Shown here piece by piece: positions 41,623-51,880 of a stretch of DNA of 64,000 bases. The stretch lies in contig NZ_LZDD01000001.1 in the NCBI RefSeq assembly GCF_001885095.1, forward strand, positions 248,001 to 312,000, in the 5' to 3' direction. The first letter of the stretch is position 1; each line of letters begins with the position of its first letter. The notes under the pieces are model-generated. The model was not told the origin of the DNA. It made no database searches and saw only the letters and a list, made by a program, of their open reading frames with translations. The position numbers and the translations under genes were made by a program. Source of the stretch: Streptococcus bovimastitidis (GTDB lineage: Bacteria > Bacillota > Bacilli > Lactobacillales > Streptococcaceae).

Positions 41623-42936
41623 ATGAGTATGTTTTTAGATACTGCTAAAATCAGCGTTCATGCTGGTCGAGGCGGTGATGGAATGGTCGCTTTTAGACGT
41701 GAAAAATATGTCCCTAATGGTGGACCTTGGGGTGGTGATGGTGGTAAAGGTGGCTCTGTCGTCTTTAAAGTTGATGAAGGATTAAGAACCCTTATGGATT
41801 TCCGTTATAACCGTAAATTCCGAGCAAAAGCTGGTGAAAAAGGGATGACAAAAGGGATGCACGGTCGTGGCTCTGAAGATTTGATTGTCCCAGTTCCACC
41901 AGGAACTACTGTAAAAGACGCCATTACAGGCAAAGTCATTACGGACCTTGTCGAAAATGGACAAGAATTTGTGGTTGCTCAAGGTGGTCGTGGTGGTCGT
42001 GGGAATATCCGCTTCGCAACACCAAGAAACCCAGCACCAGAAATTGCTGAAAATGGTGAACCTGGTGAAGAACGTGAGTTAGAACTTGAACTTAAAATTT
42101 TAGCTGATGTTGGTTTAGTTGGCTTCCCATCTGTAGGGAAATCAACTCTTTTAAGTGTTGTTTCAGCTGCCAGACCAAAAGTTGGTGCTTACCATTTCAC
42201 TACAATTGTTCCTAATCTAGGTATGGTTCAAACCAAGTCAGGTGAAAGTTTTGCCATGGCTGATTTACCAGGTTTAATTGAAGGTGCCAGTCAAGGAGTT
42301 GGTCTTGGAACACAGTTCCTCCGTCATATTGAAAGAACCCGTGTTATCTTACACATTATCGATATGTCAGCATCCGAAGGACGTGATCCTTATGATGACT
42401 ATGTTTCTATCAATAATGAGTTAGAAACCTATAATTTACGACTTTTAGAACGTCCACAAATCATCGTTGCTAATAAAATGGATATGCCAGAAGCAGACGA
42501 AAACTTAAAAGTATTCAAAGCAAAACTGGCTGAAAATTACGATGAATTTGACGAACTTCCTTTAGTCTTTCCAGTATCAACCTTGGCTAAACAAGGATTA
42601 GATAGTCTAATGGATGCTACGGCAGAAATGCTAGCAAATACTGATGAGTTCTTACTTTACGAAGATAGCGATTTCCAAGATGAAGAAGTTTACTATGGCT
42701 TTGATGGTGAGGAAAAAGACTTTGAAATCAGCCGTGATGATGATGCTTCTTGGATTCTAACAGGTGAAAAACTGGAACGTCTCTTTGTGATGACTAATAT
42801 GGAACGAGATGAATCCATCATGAAATTCGCCCGTCAACTTCGTGGTATGGGTGTTGATGAAGCCCTTCGTGAACGTGGGGCTAAAGATGGTGATTTGGTA
42901 CGAATTGGTAACTTTGAGTTTGAGTTTATTGATTAA
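41623..42936 (+). CDS. obgE: GTPase ObgE/CgtA
   Basis: A 437-aa GTPase. The Gly-rich Obg domain (residues 1-158) has [25 protein letters not shown]. The G domain has G1 GFPSVGKST, switch I TTIVPN, G3 DLPG ([11 protein letters not shown] region), G4 NKMD and G5 SVSTLA-type PVSTLA. The C-terminal OCT domain (about 365-437) ends in FEFEFID. Obg binds the 50S ribosomal subunit and links ribosome assembly to stress. All motifs are intact. The start [12 protein letters not shown] is conserved. Confidence 0.95.
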   Translation: MSMFLDTAKISVHAGRGGDGMVAFRREKYVPNGGPWGGDGGKGGSVVFKVDEGLRTLMDFRYNRKFRAKAGEKGMTKGMHGRGSEDLIVPVPPGTTVKDAITGKVITDLVENGQEFVVAQGGRGGRGNIRFATPRNPAPEIAENGEPGEERELELELKILADVGLVGFPSVGKSTLLSVVSAARPKVGAYHFTTIVPNLGMVQTKSGESFAMADLPGLIEGASQGVGLGTQFLRHIERTRVILHIIDMSASEGRDPYDDYVSINNELETYNLRLLERPQIIVANKMDMPEADENLKVFKAKLAENYDEFDELPLVFPVSTLAKQGLDSLMDATAEMLANTDEFLLYEDSDFQDEEVYYGFDGEEKDFEISRDDDASWILTGEKLERLFVMTNMERDESIMKFARQLRGMGVDEALRERGAKDGDLVRIGNFEFEFID

Positions 42937-43053
42937 CTTGCTACTTAGCAATGGTGCTAAAGCACCTATCGTTAAGACGGCTTTCGCTATTTCGTTAATA
43001 ATAAAATGATATAATCGTAAGTAAGGAATAGTATCTTTTTATGGAGGTTTTTT

Positions 43054-43212
43054 ATGGGTGATAAACCAATATCCTTCAAGGATAAAGATGGCAATTTTGT
43101 TTCGGCCGCGGATGTTTGGAATGCAGAAAAATTAGAGGAGCTCTTTAATCTTTTAAATCCCAATCGTCGCTTGCGTCTGGAACGTGAAAAATTAGAAAAG
43201 AAAGAAGGATAG
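43054..43212 (+). CDS. Small conserved hypothetical protein downstream of obgE
   Basis: A 52-aa protein, ATG 43054 with GGAGG 6 bp upstream. It has a 'SFKDKDGNFVSAADVWNAE' N-terminus, then a basic-acidic helix (RRLRLEREKLEKKEG). I recall such a small ORF after obgE in other streptococci but no function. A terminator hairpin (43206-43236) overlaps its stop codon. Confidence 0.7.
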   Translation: MGDKPISFKDKDGNFVSAADVWNAEKLEELFNLLNPNRRLRLEREKLEKKEG

Positions 43213-43236
43213 GGATTATTATACCCTATCCTTTTT
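43206..43236. terminator. Bidirectional terminator overlapping both gene ends
   Basis: Stem AGGATAGGG/CCCTATCCT then a T-run. It contains the stop codons of both convergent genes. Confidence 0.85.
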
Positions 43237-43920
43237 AATAATGTTTTCCTGGTGAGAGTGTAGCCGTAGCCAGTTAAAAAATGTGTAGATATCATTCATC
43301 AGAAAAACAGCATAACAAATAGCAACTGAAAAATGACTACTAATTGTAGCGGCTTCTAATAGCCAAAGAATGATTAAGACAATATCATTGATCGCAAATA
43401 TTAAAGCAAAGTAGGGACTTCTTTTATAGGATAAAAAGGTCGCAGCAAAAGTTGTTGTGATGGACAAAGTTGAAATCAAAAGGAAGGAGGTGTGAAAAAT
43501 CCCTAAGACAAAATAAAAGATTATCGTTACTAGAAAGCTTAGAAAACTAATCAGATAAATATCTTTGATGCTTAGGTGACTAATAAGCACTTGTGATTTC
43601 CTCCCCATAAATGGGTGGCTTAGCCATGAGGACAATGCCAAAATTGCCATGGGAAGCGTCATTGTAAAGTATACCAAGACTTCACCAAAGTATTGGTTTT
43701 TTAATGAGATATAGGCATAAAGAACAGAAAAGATGAGAAAAAGTCCTTGTCCTAAAGGATTTGCCTTTGCTAAAAAGATCAATGCCGAAGCTCCAATTAA
43801 AGAAGCAGATAAAGCTAAAAGATTTGATTGGTGAAAAAAGAGGTAAGAGGATAATATGGTTGCGATGGAAAAAAACCAAAGTGACCACTCAAATGTTGTA
43901 AAATAGTTAAACTTTGCCAT
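43219..43920 (-). CDS. PnuC-like vitamin/nucleoside transporter
   Basis: A 233-aa protein with seven or so hydrophobic helices. The family marker is NDIYTFFNWLRLH near the C-terminus; the PnuC/NMN transporter family ends similarly. Transport of nicotinamide riboside, thiamine or a related precursor by facilitated diffusion is the family role. ATG 43920 starts MAKFNYFTTFEWSLW; a TTG at 43932 is possible. No clear ribosome-binding site is seen. A TTGACA-17-TTGAAT promoter would begin transcription very near the ATG, so the mRNA could be leaderless. Confidence 0.75.
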   Translation of the reverse strand: MAKFNYFTTFEWSLWFFSIATILSSYLFFHQSNLLALSASLIGASALIFLAKANPLGQGLFLIFSVLYAYISLKNQYFGEVLVYFTMTLPMAILALSSWLSHPFMGRKSQVLISHLSIKDIYLISFLSFLVTIIFYFVLGIFHTSFLLISTLSITTTFAATFLSYKRSPYFALIFAINDIVLIILWLLEAATISSHFSVAICYAVFLMNDIYTFFNWLRLHSHQENIIKKDRV

Positions 43921-43961
43921 AAGAATATTCAAACACAGCAGAAAGCTTATGTCAATAGTCT

Positions 43962-45455
43962 TTAAAGGAGGTTACTTGTATTTAAATGGTACTTTTTCAG
44001 ATAATCTTGTTCAATGAATGCACGGTCATGCGACACGCTAATAATTGCCCCTGGAAAATTAGCAAATAAGTCCCTTACTAAAGGTTGACTTGTCGGCGAA
44101 AAATGACGCGTTGGTTCATCTAAAATTAAGAGTTGCGACTTATGGAGAACCATTTTGGCTAAAAATAATTTTGCCTTCTGCCCCCCAGAGAGCTTGCTCG
44201 TTCCATGGTTAATTTCTTCCCGAGTAAATTGTAAACTAGCTAAGAGACTGCGCGCCTTTTCCAAATCATCAAAGGCTAGGAAATCCAGAATCTTTTCATC
44301 TGTAGACATTAGGTCATCATAATTTTGAGGCATATAGGACCATGAAAAGCTGGCATTTTGACTTAATTCAGCAACAATTTCCTTTAATAATAGGCTTTTA
44401 CCAATCCCATTATCACCTGTAATGACAATTTTATCTTGCGCCCTAATAGAAAGATTGATTTTTTGACCCGTTTCCAGTTGGCGATTTTCCCAGTGCAGAA
44501 GTGTTTTGTTTGAGGCTAATTGCTCAATATTGGAGAAAAATATAGAAATACTTTCTAATTGATCTGGGATTTCAGTCAATTCTTCTTCAGCAATGCTCAA
44601 TTTACGTTCTTGAGATTTGATATTTTTCATTTTTTTAGCTAAAAGTCTACCAGCAGTAGAGTCTTTAGTTGCATTCAATTGGTGGTGAAGACTTGATTGG
44701 ATGCGTTTCTGCTTGGCTTCTTTTTTTTGAAAATCGTCGCGCTCTTTAGTGGCGATTTGTAACTGTTTATCATATTCTTCTTGTCTATGATTTTTGTATT
44801 CTGGGTAAGAACCTTTGAAGAAAGTCCACTTAGGTTTCCGACGTTTTTGGGTTAATTCAAGATGTAATACTGCAGTGGCACAAGAGGACAAAAAGGACTC
44901 ATCATGAGAGATAAAGATGACTGTTTGGTCTGTCTCTCTAATAATTTTTTCTAGCCAAATCAGAGTATCTAAATCCAAATCACTAGAGGGTTCATCTAAA
45001 AGTAGACAATCAGGATTCATTGCTAAGGCTTTAATGACCTGTAGTTTAATCCTTTCTCCGCCAGATAGATCTACAAGACTGATATCTTCTTTATCCAATA
45101 AGTCCAAATTGAAATGACAGGCTTGAGCTAATTGGAAGAAAGAATTTAAATCAAGATGGGCCAAATCCTCTTCATTGTAGATGTAATCTGTTAATCTTTT
45201 AGCAGCAGTTTCGCTTTCTAACTCTTGTGGCAAATAGAGGACTTTATTGTAATCAGAATGTACTTGACCTGATACTTGGAGATAATCCTCAAGGCAATTG
45301 GGGTTATATAAATATTTTAATAAATTCGATTTGCCTGTTCCTTCTTCACCGATGATGGCAACTTTATCACCTGAATGAATGGTTATGCTCAATTGATTGA
45401 GAAGTTGGGAAAGGTCTTTCAGATGGGTAAATGATAAGTTTTTAATTTGTAGCAT
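43962..45455 (-). CDS. ABC-F ATPase, ribosome-protection type
   Basis: A 497-aa protein with two ABC domains and no membrane segment. Domain 1 has Walker A GEEGTGKSN, signature DLSGGERIKLQVIKAL and Walker B LLLDEPSSDLD. A ~90-residue Lys/Glu-rich linker follows. Domain 2 has GDNGIGKS, SKLSGGQKAKLFLAKM and LLILDEPTRHFSP. This is ABC-F; the linker length and moderate divergence resemble the antibiotic-resistance members (Lsa/Vga/Msr-like), which dislodge drugs from the ribosome. The attenuator upstream supports such a role; the drug spectrum is unknown. AAAGGAGAT lies before the ATG. Confidence 0.85.
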   Translation of the reverse strand: MLQIKNLSFTHLKDLSQLLNQLSITIHSGDKVAIIGEEGTGKSNLLKYLYNPNCLEDYLQVSGQVHSDYNKVLYLPQELESETAAKRLTDYIYNEEDLAHLDLNSFFQLAQACHFNLDLLDKEDISLVDLSGGERIKLQVIKALAMNPDCLLLDEPSSDLDLDTLIWLEKIIRETDQTVIFISHDESFLSSCATAVLHLELTQKRRKPKWTFFKGSYPEYKNHRQEEYDKQLQIATKERDDFQKKEAKQKRIQSSLHHQLNATKDSTAGRLLAKKMKNIKSQERKLSIAEEELTEIPDQLESISIFFSNIEQLASNKTLLHWENRQLETGQKINLSIRAQDKIVITGDNGIGKSLLLKEIVAELSQNASFSWSYMPQNYDDLMSTDEKILDFLAFDDLEKARSLLASLQFTREEINHGTSKLSGGQKAKLFLAKMVLHKSQLLILDEPTRHFSPTSQPLVRDLFANFPGAIISVSHDRAFIEQDYLKKYHLNTSNLL

Positions 45456-45510
45456 AGGATCTCCTTTAATAATTTTGACTCAAGAATTGTAAGCTTTCTA
45501 TTTGAGAGAT

Positions 45511-45550
45511 CAAAAAAACTTTCTACCTTAACAAGAAAAGTAGAAAGTTT
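45511..45550 (-). terminator. Leader terminator (attenuator) of the ABC-F gene
   Basis: On the minus strand an 11-bp perfect stem AAACTTTCTAC/GTAGAAAGTTT (45516-45526 and 45540-45550) is followed by seven Ts, 55 bp upstream of the ABC-F start. It would stop transcription before the gene unless disrupted. Confidence 0.85.
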
Positions 45551-45599
45551 GCGACAAAAAATAGGCAGTATAAAAAATACTTGCTTAAATAAGAGCAGA

Positions 45600-45647
45600 C
45601 TAAAAAACTTAACTTGAAAAGATGCATCTCTCAAAAAAGTTTTTTAG
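45600..45647 (-). promoter_or_regulatory. Alternative hairpin in the ABC-F leader
   Basis: An 11-bp perfect stem CTAAAAAACTT/AAGTTTTTTAG includes the upstream ORF's stop codon. Its loop strand TTTGAGAGAT (complement of 45626-45635) can instead pair with ATCTCTCAAA just beyond the terminator (complement of 45501-45510). Confidence 0.7.
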
Positions 45648-45655
45648 TTGTTCAT
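45644..45655 (-). CDS. Three-codon upstream ORF (Met-Asn-Asn-stop) of the ABC-F leader
   Basis: ATG AAC AAC TAA on the minus strand is preceded by GGAGG and GGAG within 15 nt (complement of 45656-45670), a far better ribosome-binding site than a random triplet ORF would have. Its stop codon lies inside the 11-bp leader hairpin, so a ribosome halted here would melt that hairpin. Three-codon leaders of this kind precede antibiotic-responsive ABC-F genes. Confidence 0.6.
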   Translation of the reverse strand: MNN

Positions 45656-45686
45656 GGCTCCTATACCTCCGAATATTATTAAGTTT

Positions 45687-45733
45687 ATTGTAGCAAAATC
45701 ACTCAATTACTGCAAGATTTGCAGTAATTGAGT
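45687..45733 (-). promoter_or_regulatory. ABC-F promoter with 15-bp palindromic operator
   Basis: On the minus strand TTGCAG (complement of 45710-45715), 17 bp, TACAAT (complement of 45687-45692). A perfect 15-bp inverted repeat, ACTCAATTACTGCAA at 45701-45715 and its complement at 45719-45733 with a 3-bp spacer, covers the -35. A second layer of control by a repressor is suggested. Confidence 0.6.
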
Positions 45734-45880
45734 AAGATAGACAAAGCTTCAATCTGAGAAAATTCTTTTGAAAAAAGGCCAAGATTTTAAAGAACTTCAC
45801 TATTTTAACCTACTCATCAACCTCAAATCTATTTTATTATGTCATATCATGTTGCACATATATATTAGTGAGGTAAATAG

Positions 45881-46461
45881 ATGAATAAAAGAATTTCTAA
45901 TAATAAAGCTAAAGTCTTACAAATGACTTTACTGGCTATGGCAGTTTTATCAACAAGTGAGAAGATCCTTATCAATCTTGAAAAGAAGATCATTTTTATT
46001 TTATCAGTGAAGACTGGGCTGGTAATTTTAGTGTGATTAGATTATCGTAATTATTAAAGCAAAAACCAGAGAAAAATAATGAATTAATTGTAAAACCAGA
46101 TAAAGAAGACCAGTCAATTCTTGAAGTGAAGACTCAAGAAGAAGATCAGGTAAGCCAACCGCTTATGCCAATGTCAAAACCAATCTTTGAGAAAAAAATC
46201 ACCTAAGATTCAAACAAGGAAATCCTTCCAAAAATAGAAGTTAAAGTAAGCAAAGACAACTTGATTGAAAAAGTAAAAAGACAAGAGTTTAACCCTGCCA
46301 AAACAATGATATCAGAGGAGAATACTTCTCTGATAGAGATGAAAAAAGACTATTTACCAGTCACAGCTGAAAGCCAAAATCCCTTGACAATAGTCGGAAT
46401 GGCTATGCTTGTAGGGGGTCTTTTTCAAGCAATTTGGTCACTTATTAAAAAGAATAACTGA
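45881..46461 (+). pseudogene. Decayed LPXTG-like cell-wall-anchored surface protein
   Basis: ATG 45881 begins a signal-peptide-like MNKRISNNKAK...LLAMAVLSTS, then the frame is lost (stop TGA at 46034). A fragment EDWAGNFSVIRLS lies in another frame. From about 46060 a Lys/Glu/Pro-rich wall-spanning frame resumes, interrupted by TAA at 46204, and ends with LPVTA, a hydrophobic helix and KKNN, a degenerate sortase sorting signal. Head and tail of one surface protein, with an internal deletion and at least two lesions, explain this. The EDWAGN fragment resembles C5a-peptidase/lactocepin-like proteins only weakly. Confidence 0.7.
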
Positions 46462-46506
46462 TTATAGCAATACACTTGCTAGAAAATCAAAGTGATTAGA
46501 AGTCAA

Positions 46507-46542
46507 AAAACCCAGTAAAGGCAATTCCTTTACTGGGTTTTT
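46507..46542. terminator. Bidirectional terminator
   Basis: A perfect 15-bp stem AAAACCCAGTAAAGG and its complement, between the pseudogene and glnQ. Confidence 0.88.
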
Positions 46543-46552
46543 AGTGTCTTTA

Positions 46553-47293
46553 TTAGACGTTTAATACTTTATCTAGGAATTCAATTAAACGTGGGTGTTT
46601 TGGATGGTCGAAAATTTCTTCAGGTGTTCCGTCTTCTAAGAACTGTCCGCCATCTGTAAAAATGACACGGTTAGCAACCTGTCTTGCAAAGCCCATTTCA
46701 TGGGTAACAATCAACATGGTCATTCCCTGTTGTGCTAAGTCACGCATAACGTTTAATACGTCTCCAACCATTTCAGGGTCAAGTGCTGAAGTCGGTTCGT
46801 CAAAGAGCATGATATCAGGATTCATGGCTAAGCTTCGAGCAATTGCCACACGTTGTTTTTGTCCACCTGAGAGGCTTGCAGGATAAGCGTCTGCCTTATC
46901 AGCAAGACCAACTTTTTCCAACAATTCCATGGCGTGGGTTTTAGCTGATTCTTTACTTTCTTTACCCAATTCCACTGGACCAAACATGATGTTTTCGATA
47001 ACAGTCATATGAGGGAAGAGGTTAAAATGTTGGAAAACCATACCAATATTTTCACGGGCACGGTCAATATTGGTTTTGGGATCTGATAATTCAAATCCGT
47101 CAACGACAACTTTACCCATGGTAATAGACTCAAGTAGATTTAGAGTTCTAAGGAAGGTTGATTTTCCTGATCCTGAAGGTCCGATGATACAAACAACATC
47201 TCCTTCATAGAATTTGGCGTCAATACCTTTTAAAACTTCATTTTTGCCATAATATTTATGTAAATCTTGGACATCAATTTTTAATTCTGCCAT
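46553..47293 (-). CDS. glnQ: Glutamine-type amino-acid ABC transporter ATPase
   Basis: A 246-aa ATPase: Walker [11 protein letters not shown]-loop [11 protein letters not shown], signature [17 protein letters not shown], Walker [15 protein letters not shown]-loop VTHEM. The [15 protein letters not shown] phrase is typical of polar amino-acid importers. It overlaps the glnP stop by one base, so the two are one operon. It powers glutamine/glutamate uptake with GlnP. Confidence 0.92.
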   Translation of the reverse strand: MAELKIDVQDLHKYYGKNEVLKGIDAKFYEGDVVCIIGPSGSGKSTFLRTLNLLESITMGKVVVDGFELSDPKTNIDRARENIGMVFQHFNLFPHMTVIENIMFGPVELGKESKESAKTHAMELLEKVGLADKADAYPASLSGGQKQRVAIARSLAMNPDIMLFDEPTSALDPEMVGDVLNVMRDLAQQGMTMLIVTHEMGFARQVANRVIFTDGGQFLEDGTPEEIFDHPKHPRLIEFLDKVLNV

Positions 47294-49464
47294 TAGTTAT
47301 GCCTCTTTTCTAAGCGTTTAGCTAAGCGGGTTAATAGCGTAATCATAACTAAATAGATGATTGCAAGGATTGCATACATTCTAAAGGATTGGTAGTTACG
47401 CGCAATAATAATTTTACCTGTTTGGAAAAGTTCCACTAAACCAATTGCTGATACGATAGTTGTATCTTTTAAGGAAATAACGAATTGGTTGATAAAGTTT
47501 GGTAACATGACTTTAATAGCTTGCGGTAAGATAACTTTTCGCATGGTAATTTTATATGGAATACCTAAGCTTCGGCTGGCCTCCATTTGACCTGATGGAA
47601 CGGCTTCAATACCACCACGAACAATTTCAGCAATATAGGCTCCACCATTAAGTGAGAGTGCAATAGTAGCTGCAACAAAGTCATTGATTGGTGATTGATG
47701 ACCCGTCATGCTTTCAATCAAGTTTGGGATACCCCAGAAGATGAAAGCTGCGACGATCATCAATGGAATTCCACGGACAACATCGACAAAGACTGATGAT
47801 GTTATTCTGAGGGCTTTACTTGGCGAAACGGCCATCATCCCAAAGATTACCCCAATAAGGAGAGCAATAGCAAAGGAAATGAGGGTTAAACTTAAAGTAG
47901 TTCCAAGACCTGCAAGTAATTGTTTGTAGTTATTTGAAATAAGTCCAAACATGCTGGTTTCATCAATAGCATTAGCTGACTTAGTTTCTTTTTCAGATGC
48001 TAAGTACTTATTGAGGATTGCTTTGTATTTGCCAGATTCTTTTAGAGATGCTAATCCATTATTAAACATCTCGATTAATTCTGGATTTGTTCCTTTTTTA
48101 ACGGCAAAGCCATATTCCCCAGAAGGTTCACCTTTGATAGGTGTGTCAAATTTTCGACCTTGCTGGATGGAATATTTTAAGATAGCTTCATCATCCATTA
48201 AAGCAACGATGGAACCAGAGTTGAGACTGTCATACATCGAGGACGCTTCATCAAAAGCTTTAAGGTTATAGCCATATTTATCTTTGTTTTTGTCAAGGAA
48301 ATCATAAGAAGCAGTTCCTTTTTTAGCACCGACGGTTTTGCCTTTTAAATCTTTGTAATCTTTAATAGATGAACCTGATTTAACACCAAGCAAGATATTA
48401 GATGTGTAGTAACTGTCAGAGAAATCAAAGATTTTTTGACGTTCATCAGTAATAGACATACCAGCAATAACGGCGTCAGCTTGTCCTGATTGAACAGCAT
48501 TTAAGGCTGCATCGAAGCCTGGGTTGGCAATTTCAATGGTAAAACCTTGTTCTTTAGCGATAGCTTTAATCAATTCCATATCGATGCCGACATATTTGCC
48601 TTTATCGTTTTGGAATTCAAAAGGAGCGAAAGAAGAGTCAGCAACAATTTTATATGATTTTTTCTGTGGAATGGCTTTTTTAGCAACATCTCCAGTTGCT
48701 TTCGAGCTTGTTTGGGCCTCATCTCCTAACCATTTTGTCATGATTTTTTGGTATGTGCCATCAGTTTTCATAGCTTTCAAAGATTTATTGAAATCTTTAA
48801 CTAATTTATCATGGCCTGCACCTTTTTTAACGGCAAAACCAAAGGAACCAATGGCTTCACCAGGCATGTTGATAGCAACATCTTGATTTTGTTTGATAGC
48901 AAATTGAATAACAGGCTCATCATCCATTACGGCTTCAATAGAACCTGATGCAAGACTGTTGTACATAAGATCGCCGGTATCAAAGGTTTTAACAGAAAAA
49001 CCATATTTATCTTTGTTCTCATCTAAAAAGCTTTGGGATGCAGTACCATTTTTTACACCAACTGTTTTGCCTTTTAATTCACTATAATCTTTAATAGGTT
49101 TAGCTTTTTGTGTGGCAATAACAATTTTTGTATCATAATAAGGGTCAGAGAAGTTAAAGACTTTTTTGCGGGCATCGGTAATCGTAGTTCCTGCCATCAA
49201 AGCTTTAGCTTGACCTGATTGAACGGCATTGACAGCGGCATCGAAGCCTGGGTAAGTCATTTTGTAATCCCAGTTTGAGCGTTTAGCAACTTCCTTGATG
49301 ATATCAACATCAATACCTTTGTAGATTTGATCTGAATCTTTATACTCAAAGGGAGCGTAGGCTGTATCTGAGACCACTGTGATGGTTTCAGCACTTGCTT
49401 GGGCACTGAAAATGAATCCAAGTGATATAAGAGCAAGCATTAAGACCTTAATTTTATTCTTCAT
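47293..49464 (-). CDS. glnP: GlnP: two substrate-binding domains fused to permease
   Basis: A 723-aa fusion. A signal peptide (residues 1-25, cut after AQASA) is followed by two tandem periplasmic-binding domains (about 26-255 and 275-505; both carry [14 protein letters not shown] and FSDxYY) and a permease domain (about 520-723; [23 protein letters not shown] loop, five helices). Start ATG 49464 has AAGGAGATATAC ahead; the longer frame from 49521 is untenable. Lactococcal GlnP has the same two-domain layout, with the domains differing in affinity for glutamine and asparagine/glutamate. Confidence 0.92.
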   Translation of the reverse strand: MKNKIKVLMLALISLGFIFSAQASAETITVVSDTAYAPFEYKDSDQIYKGIDVDIIKEVAKRSNWDYKMTYPGFDAAVNAVQSGQAKALMAGTTITDARKKVFNFSDPYYDTKIVIATQKAKPIKDYSELKGKTVGVKNGTASQSFLDENKDKYGFSVKTFDTGDLMYNSLASGSIEAVMDDEPVIQFAIKQNQDVAINMPGEAIGSFGFAVKKGAGHDKLVKDFNKSLKAMKTDGTYQKIMTKWLGDEAQTSSKATGDVAKKAIPQKKSYKIVADSSFAPFEFQNDKGKYVGIDMELIKAIAKEQGFTIEIANPGFDAALNAVQSGQADAVIAGMSITDERQKIFDFSDSYYTSNILLGVKSGSSIKDYKDLKGKTVGAKKGTASYDFLDKNKDKYGYNLKAFDEASSMYDSLNSGSIVALMDDEAILKYSIQQGRKFDTPIKGEPSGEYGFAVKKGTNPELIEMFNNGLASLKESGKYKAILNKYLASEKETKSANAIDETSMFGLISNNYKQLLAGLGTTLSLTLISFAIALLIGVIFGMMAVSPSKALRITSSVFVDVVRGIPLMIVAAFIFWGIPNLIESMTGHQSPINDFVAATIALSLNGGAYIAEIVRGGIEAVPSGQMEASRSLGIPYKITMRKVILPQAIKVMLPNFINQFVISLKDTTIVSAIGLVELFQTGKIIIARNYQSFRMYAILAIIYLVMITLLTRLAKRLEKRHN

Positions 49465-49492
49465 GTATATCTCCTTCGAAAAAATATTCCTA

Positions 49493-49521
49493 ATTATATC
49501 AGAAACTTCAGACAATAGCAA
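49493..49521 (-). promoter_or_regulatory. glnPQ promoter
   Basis: On the minus strand TTGCTA, 17 bp, TATAAT with a TGA just before the -10. Confidence 0.7.
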
Positions 49522-49635
49522 CCTTTTTTGATTTCTATGTCAGAAAACCTAACATCAAATAAGAGTATTACAAAAAACAGTATTGGGAAATACTATGTTA
49601 AAATAGGATAAAAGCGTATCGATAAGGATAAAAAA

Positions 49636-51627
49636 ATGATAGATAAACGTGAACATAATAGTTTTCATTTGGTCTCAAAATACCAAGCAGCAGGAGACCA
49701 GCCTCAGGCCATCGAAGAATTAGTTGATAATATTGAGGGTGGCGAGAAAGCCCAAATTTTACTGGGAGCAACTGGTACTGGGAAAACCTTTACCATGAGT
49801 CAGGTGATAAGTCGTGTCAACAAGCCAACTTTGGTAATTGCTCATAACAAGACCTTGGCTGGTCAGCTTTATGGTGAATTTAAGGAGTTTTTCCCTGATA
49901 ATGCGGTGGAATACTTCGTTTCCTACTATGATTATTATCAGCCGGAAGCCTATGTTCCTTCTAGTGATACCTATATTGAAAAAGATTCCTCGGTCAATGA
50001 TGAGATTGATAAATTACGCCACTCAGCAACTTCTTCTTTATTAGAACGTAACGATGTCATTGTCGTGGCCTCTGTCTCATGTATTTACGGTTTGGGTTCC
50101 CCAAAGGAATATGCAGATTCAGCAGTTAGTTTGCGTCCCGGTCAAGAAATTTCACGGGATCAATTGCTTAACCAATTGGTTGACATTCAATTCGAACGTA
50201 ACGATATTGATTTTCAACGGGGGCGTTTCCGAGTCCGTGGAGATGTGGTCGAAGTTTTCCCTGCTTCTCGGGATGAGCATGCTTTCCGGATTGAATTCTT
50301 CGGGGACGAGATTGATAGGATTCGTGAAATCGAATCCTTAACGGGTAAGGTCTTAGGCGAAGCTGAACATTTGGTTCTCTTTCCTGCGACCCACTTTGTG
50401 ACCAATGATGAGCATATGGAAGCCTCCATTACTAAAATTCAGGCGGAACTGGAAGAGCAGTTGAAATTGTTTGAATCTGAAGGAAAACTTTTGGAAGCGC
50501 AGCGATTAAAACAAAGAACCGAATATGATATCGAAATGCTTCGAGAAATGGGCTACACAAATGGGGTTGAGAACTACTCGCGTCATATGGATGGTCGTGC
50601 CGCTGGTGAACCTCCTTATACCCTGCTGGATTTCTTCCCAGAAGATTTCCTCATTATGATTGATGAGAGTCACATGACTATGGGGCAGATTAAGGGCATG
50701 TATAATGGTGACCAGGCACGAAAAAAAATGCTGGTCGATTACGGCTTTAGGTTGCCTTCGGCCATGGATAATCGCCCTCTGAGACGGGAAGAATTTGAGA
50801 GCCATGTGCATCAAATTGTTTATGTTTCTGCTACTCCAGGTGACTATGAAATGGAACAAACTGATACCATTATCGAACAGATTATTCGTCCGACCGGTTT
50901 GCTAGATCCCATTGTTGAAGTGCGTCCTAGTATGGGACAAATGGATGATCTCTTGGGAGAAATTACCCTTCGTACAGAGAGGGGCGAACGGACCTTTATT
51001 ACAACCCTGACCAAGAAAATGGCTGAAGATTTGACCGACTACCTTAAGGAAATGGGGGTAAAGGTTAAATATATGCATAGTGATATTAAGACGCTTGAAC
51101 GGACAGAAATTATCCGTGACCTGCGCTTGGGTGTTTTCGATGTCTTAATTGGAATTAACCTCTTACGTGAGGGGATCGACGTACCAGAAGTTTCTCTTGT
51201 TGCTATCTTGGATGCTGACAAGGAAGGTTTCTTGCGCAATGAGCGTGGTTTGATTCAGACCATTGGTCGTGCCGCCCGAAACTCGGAAGGGCGCGTGATT
51301 ATGTATGCTGATAAGATGACTGAGTCTATGAAAAAGGCTATTGATGAAACCGCTCGACGTCGTCAAATTCAGATGGAATACAACGAAAAGCATGGCATTG
51401 TGCCACAAACCATCAAAAAAGAAATCCGCGACCTTATTTCTATTACGAAAGGAAGTGACAGCGAGATTGCAGAAGAGGGACTTGATTACACTACGATGAC
51501 ACCAGTTGAACGGAAAGAAGCCATTAAGAAATTACAAAAACAAATGCAAGAAGCAGCAGAAATGCTTGATTTTGAACTGGCAGCAGAAATTCGTGACTTG
51601 CTTCTAGATTTGAAGAGTCAATCATAG
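49636..51627 (+). CDS. uvrB: Excinuclease ABC subunit B
   Basis: A 663-aa UvrB. Walker A is GATGTGKT at 44-51, the beta-hairpin is [21 protein letters not shown], the DEAD-like box is MIDESHMT, motif V is [16 protein letters not shown]-like [12 protein letters not shown] and motif [11 protein letters not shown]. The C-terminal UvrC-binding UVR motif ([28 protein letters not shown]) is present. All motifs are intact. It loads damaged DNA for UvrC incision in nucleotide-excision repair. AAGGA precedes the ATG. Confidence 0.96.
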   Translation: MIDKREHNSFHLVSKYQAAGDQPQAIEELVDNIEGGEKAQILLGATGTGKTFTMSQVISRVNKPTLVIAHNKTLAGQLYGEFKEFFPDNAVEYFVSYYDYYQPEAYVPSSDTYIEKDSSVNDEIDKLRHSATSSLLERNDVIVVASVSCIYGLGSPKEYADSAVSLRPGQEISRDQLLNQLVDIQFERNDIDFQRGRFRVRGDVVEVFPASRDEHAFRIEFFGDEIDRIREIESLTGKVLGEAEHLVLFPATHFVTNDEHMEASITKIQAELEEQLKLFESEGKLLEAQRLKQRTEYDIEMLREMGYTNGVENYSRHMDGRAAGEPPYTLLDFFPEDFLIMIDESHMTMGQIKGMYNGDQARKKMLVDYGFRLPSAMDNRPLRREEFESHVHQIVYVSATPGDYEMEQTDTIIEQIIRPTGLLDPIVEVRPSMGQMDDLLGEITLRTERGERTFITTLTKKMAEDLTDYLKEMGVKVKYMHSDIKTLERTEIIRDLRLGVFDVLIGINLLREGIDVPEVSLVAILDADKEGFLRNERGLIQTIGRAARNSEGRVIMYADKMTESMKKAIDETARRRQIQMEYNEKHGIVPQTIKKEIRDLISITKGSDSEIAEEGLDYTTMTPVERKEAIKKLQKQMQEAAEMLDFELAAEIRDLLLDLKSQS

Positions 51628-51702
51628 TTTGTGTGACAAGTAAGTAACAATATTTTGCGAATAGATGACATTTTAAGTTAGCTTTAAGTAATGTCGAGTA
51701 AA

Positions 51703-51732
51703 TTAAGTCCTATGAAATATTAGGACTTTTTT
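51703..51732 (+). terminator. Terminator of uvrB
   Basis: Stem AAGTCCTA/TAGGACTT with a T-run. Confidence 0.8.
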
Positions 51733-51809
51733 AGTGGGTTCTAATCAAATAAAATAAATGGCTCATTTTTTTATAATTCGATAACATTTTTAATAGTCTT
51801 AGATTTAAC

Positions 51810-51838
51810 TTGCTCATAAAGTTAAAATAGGGTAAAAT
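51810..51838 (+). promoter_or_regulatory. dlt operon promoter
   Basis: TTGCTC (51810-51815), 17 bp, TAAAAT (51833-51838), 42 bp before dltX. Confidence 0.6.
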
Positions 51839-51880
51839 TTTGTATGAATTATTAAAAAAAACGACTGGAATAGGTAGAAA

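Noticed and set aside
41782-41982. Antisense open frames across obgE, uvrB, malF and other conserved genes
   Set aside because: They lie opposite well-supported genes, have no ribosome-binding sites, and show low-complexity Ser/Phe-rich composition typical of frame shadows.
49465-49521. Upstream start for GlnP
   Set aside because: The extension would precede the signal peptide and overlaps the promoter; ATG 49464 has an excellent Shine-Dalgarno and a clean signal peptide.
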